NCBI GenBank assembly: GCA_002779045.1
Contig: PEXO01000252.1
Span: 1-8,462 of the forward strand
Length of the DNA: 8,462 nt
Reading direction: 5' to 3'
From: Elusimicrobia bacterium CG08_land_8_20_14_0_20_59_10
GTDB taxonomy: Bacteria; Elusimicrobiota; Elusimicrobia; Elusimicrobiales; UBA9959
The notes under the pieces were generated by a model. It saw only the letters and a list, made by a program, of their open reading frames with translations. It did not search any database and was not told the DNA's origin. Within the stretch, counting starts at the first letter, position 1; each line of letters begins with the position of its first letter. The translations under genes were made by a program, and so were the position numbers. This document shows, in pieces, positions 1 to 5,391 of this stretch.

Positions 1-506
1 ACACCAATATAGGCAAATCCCTGCTTGAGGCGGACAAGGTGGAGGAAGCCAGGAACATAATATTGAAGGCCCACCGCAACAACGTGGAGATGCTGCTGCC
101 GGCGGACCACCGCGTGGTGCAGGAAATAAAGCCCGACGCCAGGGTGGAAGTGACGCAGGCGATGGCGGTGCCGGACGGCTGGATAGGCGTGGATATAGGC
201 CCCCGCACGGAGCTGCTGTTCACGGACAAGATAAAGTCCTCCAAGACCATTTTCTGGAACGGTCCCGTCGGCATATTCGAGACGCCCGCTTTCGCCGGCG
301 GCAGCGTGACCGTCGCCAACGCGATGGCGCAGGCCACCCGCGCCGGAGGCACCACCATCCTGGGGGGCGGCGATACCCTGTCCGTGCTCAAGACCGCCAG
401 GGTCAAGCCTGAAAATATCTCGCATTGCTCGACCGGCGGCGGGGCGAGCCTGGAGTTTGTGGAAGGAAAGCAGCTGCCCGGGCTGGTGGCGCTTTCGCAG
501 AAGTAG
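1..506 (+). CDS. pgk: phosphoglycerate kinase, C-terminal part (5' end outside window)
   Basis: Phosphoglycerate kinase transfers a phosphate between 1,3-bisphosphoglycerate and ADP in cytosolic glycolysis. The reading frame is open from base 3 (first visible residues TNIGKSLLEADKV) to a TAG at 504-506, so about 167 codons of a protein that is usually near 390-400 residues are present. These are most of the C-terminal, nucleotide-binding domain. Visible family signatures are WNGPVGIFE, the glycine-rich GGGDT loop, and the SHCSTGGGASLEF segment followed by EGKQLPG near the end. A GTG at base 39 is internal and is not the start. secG follows after 51 bases with its own Shine-Dalgarno, so the two are probably co-transcribed. 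In many bacteria tpiA lies between pgk and secG; here it does not. The identification is secure; only the upstream part is unseen. Confidence 0.96.
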   Translation, partial: TNIGKSLLEADKVEEARNIILKAHRNNVEMLLPADHRVVQEIKPDARVEVTQAMAVPDGWIGVDIGPRTELLFTDKIKSSKTIFWNGPVGIFETPAFAGGSVTVANAMAQATRAGGTTILGGGDTLSVLKTARVKPENISHCSTGGGASLEFVEGKQLPGLVALSQK

Positions 507-544
507 CCGCGCAGCTGCCGCGCTGGACGGTAAAAGTATAGTTC

Positions 545-550
545 GGAGGA
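545..550 (+). promoter_or_regulatory. Shine-Dalgarno of secG
   Basis: GGAGGA lies 7 bases before the ATG at 558. It matters because it is the only strong Shine-Dalgarno seen in front of any complete gene in this window. The organism therefore does use such sites, and their absence before lysA, the CNNM gene, the amidase and the first glycosyltransferase is meaningful. Confidence 0.8.
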
Positions 551-557
551 ATAACTA

Positions 558-938
558 ATGTACACCTTTATCGTGACCGCTCATATCGTGCTGGCTTTTG
601 TCCTGATCCTGGTAATAGTGGTCTTTCAGACCAGCAAGGGTTCCGCGCTTTCGATGTTCGGCGGCGGAGGAGATTCCCTCTTTAACGCCGCCAGCGGCAC
701 TTCTTTTATAAAGAAGTTCACCGCCGGCGCGGCCGCGCTTTTCGCGGCCACTTCGCTGCTGCTTACCATCTATTCGTCCAGCACGCGTTTCCGCTCGGTG
801 GTCCAGGAGTACCCGATGCAGGCCAAGCCGCCCGCCGCGGCTCCGGCCGCCGCCTCTCCCGCGGCGGCTGCAGCCCCCGCCCCGGCGGCTGCCAAGGCCG
901 CCCCGGCCAAACCGGCTCCCGCGCCCGGAAAGAAATAA
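558..938 (+). CDS. secG: SecG, preprotein translocase subunit with an Ala/Pro-rich tail
   Basis: SecG is the small auxiliary subunit of the SecYEG channel in the inner membrane. The 126-residue product starts MYTFIVTAHIVLAFVLILVIVVF, the first membrane helix. The family-typical QTSKGSALSMFGGGGDSLF loop follows, then a second helix around residues 55-75 (FTAGAAALFAATSLLLTIY). Residues 90-126 are a low-complexity tail of almost only Ala and Pro with scattered Lys, ending PGKK. Such tails occur in SecG of several phyla and are probably cytosolic or periplasmic linkers without a defined fold. The start is supported by the Shine-Dalgarno at 545-550. It lies 51 bases after pgk, a common association. 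The gene ends at a TAA and is followed by a hairpin at 992-1014. Confidence 0.95.
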   Translation: MYTFIVTAHIVLAFVLILVIVVFQTSKGSALSMFGGGGDSLFNAASGTSFIKKFTAGAAALFAATSLLLTIYSSSTRFRSVVQEYPMQAKPPAAAPAAASPAAAAAPAPAAAKAAPAKPAPAPGKK

Positions 939-991
939 CCGGGAATAGATAAGCGAAGAGCATAAATCGGAAGCATTGGTAGAAAACAAGA

Positions 992-1014
992 AGCCCCGCG
1001 CTATGCGCGGGGCT
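992..1014. terminator. hairpin terminator between convergent secG and the CNNM gene
   Basis: A perfect 10-bp GC-rich stem (992-1001 pairs with 1005-1014) closes on a three-base TAT loop. Read on the - strand, the stem is followed by TCTTGTTTTCT, a fair U-rich tail, so it best serves as the intrinsic terminator of the CNNM-EIIA gene that ends at 1064. On the + strand the tail is only CTTGCCTGGTGTTT, so termination after secG is likely weaker, although one hairpin can serve both convergent genes. Confidence 0.75.
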
Positions 1015-1063
1015 CTTGCCTGGTGTTTGCCCGGATCTTCAATCCCCGATTATCGATCTGCTT

Positions 1064-2584
1064 TTATTCCATGACTTTACTTTCGAAGGTGCTTATAATG
1101 TCCAGCAGGTTCGCCGGCGTCTTTGTCGAGAACAGCCGCTTGCGCAGCGTTACGTTGGAGATAAGCCCCGATAACTGTGAAAGGATGTTCAACTGGAGGA
1201 TCGGTTCGTTGAACGGGGTCAGGATCAGGAATAGCATCTTCACCGGCTGGCCGTCGGGAGAGGGGAAATAGATGCCCTCGCGGCTTTTGGCAACCGCCAG
1301 CAGGGGTTTTGTCAGGGAAGCCAGGCGGGCGTGGGGAAAAGCCGTCTGGTGCCCGAGCGCCGTGGAAAAATTCGTCTCCCGCTTTACCAGGGCCTTCAGG
1401 GCCTCGGCCTTGTCAAAAGAGGGGCTGGCCGTATGCAGCTTCCCGAGCACTTCCTCTATAGCCTCGAAACGCCCGGTTTCGGCAAGGTCCAGCTCGCAGG
1501 CCTGCGGTACCAGCAGGGAGCTCAGCAGCAGCTTGGGCGGCTGGTCGAATTCGCCGCGTATTTCCCCGGTGAGTTCCTCTACTATGTCCTCCATCGTCAG
1601 CAGCCCGGCGGGCCCGCCTTTGGAGTCCTTTACCAGCGCCAACTGCAGACGTTTCTCCTGGAAGATCCTCAAGGCGCGTTCCACCGAGCTGTCTTCGGAG
1701 ATCTCCGCCAGGGGTCTTTTAACGGCGGCCAGGTCCGGTACGGCGCAGTTGCCGGGGGTCAGCAGGCAGGTAGCCATATCCTTGAAATGCGCATAGTCGG
1801 TTATGGGGCCTGAAGCGGAACTGAGCGGGTAACGGGAGAATCTTTTCTCTTTTATCAGCTTCAGGTTCTGTTCCCACGGGGCGGCCGGGTCCAGGAAGGT
1901 TATCGAGCTGCGCGGGGTCATAACCTCCTTTACCTTCGTCTTGCCGAAATCAAAAAGGTGCTCGAACATCATAAGGCGGCCCAGGGAGATCTTGCCGTGC
2001 TCCTGCGACTGGCCCAGGATCATGCGCAGCTCCTCGTCGGAGTGCAGCGCCTCGCTCTCGCCGGGTTTCAGGTGCAGCAGCCCGAGTATGAAATTGGCGC
2101 TTTTGTTTATTGCCAGCATGGGCAGATAGGTCGCCTTGTAAAATACCTCCAGCGGTATGGCCGATATCAGCGATATTTTTTCCGGCATGAGTATGGCAAG
2201 GTATTTGGGGGCCTGTTCCCCGAGTATCACGTGAAGCCCGGTTATCACCGCGAAGGCTATAACGAAAGAGACAGAGTGGAGCATCTCCGGGGAGATGGGG
2301 AGGGAGAGCCAGGCGAAGAAAGGGTCCAGCAGCGCGGCCAGGGCGGGTTCGCCCACCCAGCCAAGCCCGAGGCTGGCCATAGTGACGCCGAGCTGTATTG
2401 AAGAAAGGTAGGCGTCTATATGCTGTACCTGTTTTTTTGCGAGCTTCGCCGTTTTCAGGCCTTTGGCGGCCAGCTCTTCCAGGCGGGTAAAGCGGACTTT
2501 GACCAGGGCGAATTCTACTATCACGAAAGCGGCGTTAAGCGCTATAAGGAGCGCCGCGATGAAAAGGTCCAGAACATAGATCAC
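1064..2584 (-). CDS. CNNM/DUF21-CBS membrane protein fused to a PTS EIIA type-2 (PtsN-like) domain
   Basis: The protein has 506 residues. Residues 1-175 form a DUF21/CNNM membrane domain. Helices lie near 4-28, 61-92, 101-121 and 139-158, with the family motifs NAAFVIVEFALVKVR (17-31) and LHVILGEQAPKYLAI (117-131). Residues 218-347 are a CBS pair, from VKEVMTP to LTMEDIVEELTGEIRGEFD, as in CorC/HlyC-type transporters of Mg/Co or related cations. After this, the usual CorC/HlyC domain is missing. Residues about 354-506 instead look like PTS EIIA type 2: SSLLVPQACEL, KRETNFSTALGHQTAFPHARL with candidate phospho-His 418, then SPDGQPVKMLFLILTP and LNILSQLSGLI. Family knowledge supports cation transport. 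Control by phosphorylation is my inference. The start is GTG with no Shine-Dalgarno, and TAAAAT sits 6 bases before it. It is divergent from tRNA-Leu and probably monocistronic. Confidence 0.9.
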   Translation of the reverse strand: MIYVLDLFIAALLIALNAAFVIVEFALVKVRFTRLEELAAKGLKTAKLAKKQVQHIDAYLSSIQLGVTMASLGLGWVGEPALAALLDPFFAWLSLPISPEMLHSVSFVIAFAVITGLHVILGEQAPKYLAILMPEKISLISAIPLEVFYKATYLPMLAINKSANFILGLLHLKPGESEALHSDEELRMILGQSQEHGKISLGRLMMFEHLFDFGKTKVKEVMTPRSSITFLDPAAPWEQNLKLIKEKRFSRYPLSSASGPITDYAHFKDMATCLLTPGNCAVPDLAAVKRPLAEISEDSSVERALRIFQEKRLQLALVKDSKGGPAGLLTMEDIVEELTGEIRGEFDQPPKLLLSSLLVPQACELDLAETGRFEAIEEVLGKLHTASPSFDKAEALKALVKRETNFSTALGHQTAFPHARLASLTKPLLAVAKSREGIYFPSPDGQPVKMLFLILTPFNEPILQLNILSQLSGLISNVTLRKRLFSTKTPANLLDIISTFESKVME

Positions 2585-2596
2585 GCCTATATTTTA
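2585..2596 (-). promoter_or_regulatory. -10-like box 6 nt before the CNNM-EIIA start (leaderless candidate)
   Basis: On the - strand TAAAAT (2596 to 2591) is followed by ATAGGC and then the GTG start at 2584. A -10 box at this distance would start transcription at or within a base or two of the start codon, giving a leaderless message. No Shine-Dalgarno is present upstream. The box matches TATAAT at 5 of 6 positions. No convincing -35 was seen. Confidence 0.5.
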
Positions 2597-2614
2597 CAAT
2601 TTCGCCCGTGTTAT

Positions 2615-2643
2615 TTGGTAAAATATCTATGGTTCTTTATACA
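2615..2643 (+). promoter_or_regulatory. candidate sigma70-type promoter of tRNA-Leu
   Basis: TTGGTA (2615-2620) and TATACA (2638-2643) are separated by 17 bases and each matches the consensus at 4 of 6 positions. Transcription would begin about 7 bases before the mature tRNA 5' end at 2658. TAAAAT at 2619-2624 is an alternative -10. The segment is clearly richer in A+T than its surroundings. Confidence 0.45.
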
Positions 2644-2657
2644 TATTCACGATTTAC

Positions 2658-2739
2658 GCGCGGGTGGTGGAACTGGTAGACACGCACGTTTGAGGGGCGT
2701 GTGCCTAACGGCTTGCGGGTTCGATTCCCGCCCCGCGCA
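2658..2739 (+). tRNA. tRNA-Leu (anticodon GAG)
   Basis: This is a class II tRNA of 82 bases without encoded CCA. The acceptor stem GCGCGGG (2658-2664) pairs with CCCGCGC (2732-2738), and the discriminator is A2739. The D-arm contains the usual AACTGGTAGA. The anticodon stem CACGT/GCGTG (2685-2689 with 2697-2701) closes on loop TTGAGGG, giving anticodon GAG at 2692-2694, which reads CUC and CUU. The long variable arm (from about 2702 to 2714) has a GCC/GGC stem. The T-arm is GCGGG, TTCGATT, CCCGC (2715-2731). The base after the discriminator is G, so CCA must be added after transcription. Confidence 0.96.
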
Positions 2740-2754
2740 GATCTTTTAAGGCGG

Positions 2755-2779
2755 GGGGGGCGAACCCCCCGTTTTTTTT
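2755..2779 (+). terminator. intrinsic terminator after tRNA-Leu, directly upstream of lysA
   Basis: A run of G (2755-2760) pairs with CCCCCC (2765-2770) across a CGAA tetraloop. After one G come eight T (2772-2779). It sits 15 bases after the tRNA and only 13 bases before the lysA ATG. It should therefore end the tRNA transcript and isolate lysA unless read-through occurs. Confidence 0.85.
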
Positions 2780-2780
2780 A

Positions 2781-2792
2781 TATCCTATAGCG
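2781..2792 (+). promoter_or_regulatory. -10-like box 6 nt before the lysA start (leaderless candidate)
   Basis: TATCCT (2781-2786) is followed by ATAGCG and the ATG at 2793, the same 6-base spacing seen before the CNNM-EIIA and amidase genes. The match to TATAAT is only 4 of 6. TATATC at 2779-2784 is an overlapping alternative. The -35 region would fall inside the terminator hairpin, and no Shine-Dalgarno is visible. lysA may therefore be leaderless, or it may depend on read-through from tRNA-Leu. Confidence 0.4.
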
Positions 2793-4013
2793 ATGCTCTC
2801 TAGGTATTTCCCGCCGTCCCTGTTAAAGGCCATAGCCGCAAAAGCCGGTACTCCCGCTTACGTCTATTCAAGATCCGCTTTTCTCAGGCAGCTCCGCTCC
2901 TATAAAACGGCCTTCCGGGCGCTTGCCCCGCTGTTCTGCTATGCCCTGAAGGCAAATTCCAACGGCGCCCTGTGCGCGCTGGCGGCCTGCGAAGGCTGGG
3001 GCGCCGACGTGGTCAGCGGCGGGGAACTTTACCGCGCGCTGCGGGCCGGGTTCAAGCCGGAAAAGATTATTTTTTCCGGGGTAGGCAAGACGCGCGAAGA
3101 GCTGGAATATGCGCTGAGATCCGGCCTCCTGTTCATTAACGCCGAATCTTTCGAAGAGGTGCTGGCCCTGGAAGAAGCCGCGGCGAAACTGAAGATATCC
3201 GCGCCGCTTTCCGTGCGCATTAATCCCGACGTCGACCCGCATACGCACAGGTATATAACCACCGGTAAGCTCGGCGGCAAGTTCGGCGTGTCGTTCGAAG
3301 AAGCGCAAAAGATCTATATGTACGCGGCCGGGTCCCGGCACCTTCGGCCCGTGGGCGCGCAGTTCCATATAGGTTCACAGGTGCGTTCCGCGGCTCCCTA
3401 TGCCAGGGCCGCGGGGAGGCTGGGCGCATTTATTGTCAGGCTGGCTGCACGCGGCGTCCTGCTTAAATACGCCGACGTGGGCGGAGGCTGGGGCGTTAAA
3501 GAAGGCGCCGAGATGCCCGACCCCGCGGCGCTCGCGCGCGCCGTGGGCGGAGTTTTTGGCGGTACGGGGCTTAAGGTGATATTGGAACCGGGCCGCTCAG
3601 TAGCGGCCCCCTGCGGCGCCCTGCTTACAAAGGTCATCTACCGCAAACGCGGCGGGGATAAGAATTTTATAGTAGTGGACGCGGCCATGAACGATCTTAT
3701 CCGGCCGGCTGTCTACGGCGCAAAGCATCCCGTAGCCGCGGTGGGGGGCAAGCGCGGCCCGCGCAAGAAGTACGACATAGTGGGGCCGGTCTGCGAAAGC
3801 GGTGACTTCCTGGCCAAGGGGGTTTGGCTGGCCGAACCGTCGAACGGGGCGCTGCTGCTGGTGCTGTCGGCGGGCGCTTACGGCTTCTCCATGAGTTCCC
3901 AGTATAATTCCCGCCCGCGCGCGGCGGAAGCGCTGATAACCGGGCCTTCTTCCTGGCGCCTTGTGCGCCGCCGGGAAACGTGGAAAGACCTCGTGGCTTT
4001 GGAACTTCCGTAA
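2793..4013 (+). CDS. lysA: diaminopimelate decarboxylase
   Basis: LysA is a PLP enzyme that decarboxylates meso-diaminopimelate to L-lysine, the last step of the DAP pathway, in the cytosol. The 406 residues match the family length. GTPAYVYS (19-26) opens the barrel, and the PLP lysine is K53 in FCYALKANSN. Also present are FHIGSQ (191-196), GGGWG (230-234), EPGRSVA (265-271), DAAMNDLIRPAVYGAKHP (296-313), GPVCESGDFLAKG (331-343) with catalytic Cys334, and GAYGFSMSSQYNSRPRAAE (361-379). The short N-terminus before GTPAYVYS agrees with the ATG at 2793, although no Shine-Dalgarno precedes it. No other lysine-pathway gene is beside it. It lies just after the tRNA-Leu terminator and converges on the amidase gene. 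A related PLP decarboxylase of ornithine or carboxynorspermidine is unlikely given the CESGD and SSQYNSRPR motifs. Confidence 0.95.
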   Translation: MLSRYFPPSLLKAIAAKAGTPAYVYSRSAFLRQLRSYKTAFRALAPLFCYALKANSNGALCALAACEGWGADVVSGGELYRALRAGFKPEKIIFSGVGKTREELEYALRSGLLFINAESFEEVLALEEAAAKLKISAPLSVRINPDVDPHTHRYITTGKLGGKFGVSFEEAQKIYMYAAGSRHLRPVGAQFHIGSQVRSAAPYARAAGRLGAFIVRLAARGVLLKYADVGGGWGVKEGAEMPDPAALARAVGGVFGGTGLKVILEPGRSVAAPCGALLTKVIYRKRGGDKNFIVVDAAMNDLIRPAVYGAKHPVAAVGGKRGPRKKYDIVGPVCESGDFLAKGVWLAEPSNGALLLVLSAGAYGFSMSSQYNSRPRAAEALITGPSSWRLVRRRETWKDLVALELP

Positions 4014-4045
4014 TATCTTCTGGCCTAAGCTCGTGCCTAACTCCA

Positions 4046-4179
4046 GCGGGCGCCGGGTGTGCCGGAACGCAAAATCAGGGTCTCGCACACCGTGCTCGCC
4101 CTTCCCCGCCTCGCCCTCCGCGCTACGCAAGCGTCGGGCTCCGGCAGGGTTTTGCTAACCCGGCACACCCGGTGCCCGT
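4046..4179. repeat. large imperfect inverted repeat in the lysA/amidase convergent junction
   Basis: CCGGGTGTGCCGG (4053-4065) is perfectly complementary to CCGGCACACCCGG (4160-4172). Pairing extends outwards to 4046/4179 through GGGC/GCCC with two G-T positions, giving about 20 pairs. Inside, GCAAAA (4069-4074) can pair with TTTTGC (4150-4155) past a small internal loop. The roughly 75-base centre holds smaller hairpins such as GCAC-ACC-GTGC and ACGC-AA-GCGT. An 8-base direct repeat GTAATATC flanks the region at 4010-4017 and 4190-4197. The whole 186-base gap (4014-4199) has no convincing gene. It may be a MITE- or REP-like repeat or an elaborate bidirectional terminator. The pairing is seen directly; the role is inferred. 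Confidence 0.7.
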
Positions 4180-4199
4180 CAGAACGTGGGTAATATCCT

Positions 4200-5318
4200 T
4201 TACTTGTAGAAATTTATCAGCTGGCGCAGGCTTTTAGACTGCGCGGCGTTAGGCTGCAACTCCGGGGCGGGGGGCACCGGCACGGGCTGCGGGTCGAAGA
4301 TAAGGCCGCGCAGTGTTCCCATCACGGCATAGAGGCCGTCTCCGGGGCAGGCGGTGGGCCCCAGGTCCCTGTGGGCGTAAAAGCTGCTGCGGTTTACCGT
4401 ATAGGTATCCTTCAGATAAGTTCCCACGGCCAGGAAAGAGCCTTTCGCTCCCGGCGTAAAAATATTGGAAACCGGCGGATGGAAGCTGCCCATTATGGAG
4501 ATGCCGATATTGCCGGTGTTGTGATATTTAACGTGCGCGCCTACCACGCTTATGGGCCTGCCCTCGAAAATATTTCCGAACGGGTCTATCAGGAAGTGGT
4601 AGCCGATGTCTATCCAGCCGCGGCCGTTCTGATGGAAGTCCTGTATGAACTGCATTTCCGCCAACGCGCGGTCATAGGTTCCGGGATAATGCGCCTGCGT
4701 GTGGTGCAGCGTGAAGTAGAAGGGCTGGTGCGGGGTAAAAGGCCCGGTCGGCGCGGCCGCGCTCCAGCCGGCGCGGCGCACCAGCCTGAAGGGGATGTTC
4801 TCCGGCAGTGAAAGGGCCGGGTCGGGCACATAGGTGAAGGTGGACGGCAGTACCTCTTCGGTCTCACTCATGGAGTCCGACCTGAGCAGTTCTGTCTCGT
4901 ATATCGTCAGGGTGGAATCCTCTTTCAGGTCCAGGTTCACAACGCTGAACTTCAGGGGCTGACGGGTGAGGGCGTCAAGGCGGTACCTGGCCCAGAACCG
5001 GCCGCCGGGAAAGCGGCGGGACCTTTCCGGCTTGTAGCGCCTGTCGGCTGGAAAAAAGAAATTGGCCCTTACTACCACGTCCAGGCGTATTGCCGGGTCG
5101 GGCATCTCGCCCTGCAGGAGAACGGTGTCGTAATCGGCTTCGGCGGTTTCGCTGTACCGGCTTTCGAACAGGACCGCCCCGGCCTTCTGAGAGCCCGGGA
5201 GCCGCATTTCAACGGGATACGGCAGTTCGTTGAAAATCACTTCGTTCTCTTCCGCGTGCGCCGGGCCGGCGGAAAGGAACAAGGCCGCAACTGCGGCTTT
5301 CAGAACGGATTTGCCCAT
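4200..5318 (-). CDS. secreted peptidoglycan-recognition / N-acetylmuramoyl-L-alanine amidase (amidase_2 fold)
   Basis: This family cleaves the bond between MurNAc and L-Ala in peptidoglycan outside the cytoplasm. I chose the ATG at 5318 (372 residues) because it opens a clean signal peptide, MGKSVLKAAVAALFLSAGPAHA, followed by EENE. The frame runs 60 codons further upstream, but that part has no signal-peptide character. Residues 27-160 form an N-terminal region I do not recognise, probably beta-rich. Residues 178-340 are the PGRP/amidase_2 domain. Predicted Zn ligands are H205 in LHHT, H316 in AHRDLGPTACPGD and C324, and Y240 in GYHF is the usual catalytic-site tyrosine. All ligands are present, so it is probably active. 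A short Pro-rich tail follows. It starts 73 bases after the WaaE-like gene, but a TATAAT 6 bases before the ATG suggests its own leaderless transcript. No lipobox is seen. Confidence 0.9.
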   Translation of the reverse strand: MGKSVLKAAVAALFLSAGPAHAEENEVIFNELPYPVEMRLPGSQKAGAVLFESRYSETAEADYDTVLLQGEMPDPAIRLDVVVRANFFFPADRRYKPERSRRFPGGRFWARYRLDALTRQPLKFSVVNLDLKEDSTLTIYETELLRSDSMSETEEVLPSTFTYVPDPALSLPENIPFRLVRRAGWSAAAPTGPFTPHQPFYFTLHHTQAHYPGTYDRALAEMQFIQDFHQNGRGWIDIGYHFLIDPFGNIFEGRPISVVGAHVKYHNTGNIGISIMGSFHPPVSNIFTPGAKGSFLAVGTYLKDTYTVNRSSFYAHRDLGPTACPGDGLYAVMGTLRGLIFDPQPVPVPPAPELQPNAAQSKSLRQLINFYK

Positions 5319-5343
5319 ACAATGATTATAAGGCCGCGCGGCC
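5319..5343 (-). promoter_or_regulatory. TATAAT box 6 nt before the amidase ATG, with adjoining 12-bp palindrome
   Basis: On the - strand a perfect TATAAT (5330 to 5325) is followed by CATTGT and the ATG at 5318, so transcription should begin at or next to the start codon. No Shine-Dalgarno is present. The perfect palindrome GGCCGCGCGGCC occupies 5332-5343, one base upstream of the box and inside the spacer where a repressor could act. It may also be chance in GC-rich DNA. No -35 consensus was found. Confidence 0.6.
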
Positions 5344-5391
5344 GGCTGCGGGAGGGTAGAAGGGCCCAGGTGGAAGCGGGACTTTAGGGGC

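Noticed and set aside
504..545. Imperfect GCGC...GCGC pairing in the pgk-secG gap
   Set aside because: The stem is short and has no T tract, and secG follows immediately, so a terminator or riboswitch is not supported.
555..989. Long - strand frame opposite secG, Arg/Gly-rich
   Set aside because: It is the antisense shadow of the Ala/Pro-rich secG tail, whose GC-rich codons leave the other strand without stops. It has no recognisable motif or ribosome site.
1272..1813. Two overlapping + strand frames of 174 and 160 codons opposite the CNNM gene
   Set aside because: Both lie fully inside a gene with clear domain motifs on the other strand and show no family features of their own.
4046..4179. 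CRISPR array or insertion sequence
   Set aside because: There is one inverted pair and no regularly spaced direct repeats, and no transposase frame is present, so neither class applies.
3597..4237. Frames on both strands running across the lysA 3' end and the inverted repeat
   Set aside because: Their translations are low-quality, Arg/Pro-rich and without motifs. They exist because the repeat is GC-rich; no ribosome site supports them.
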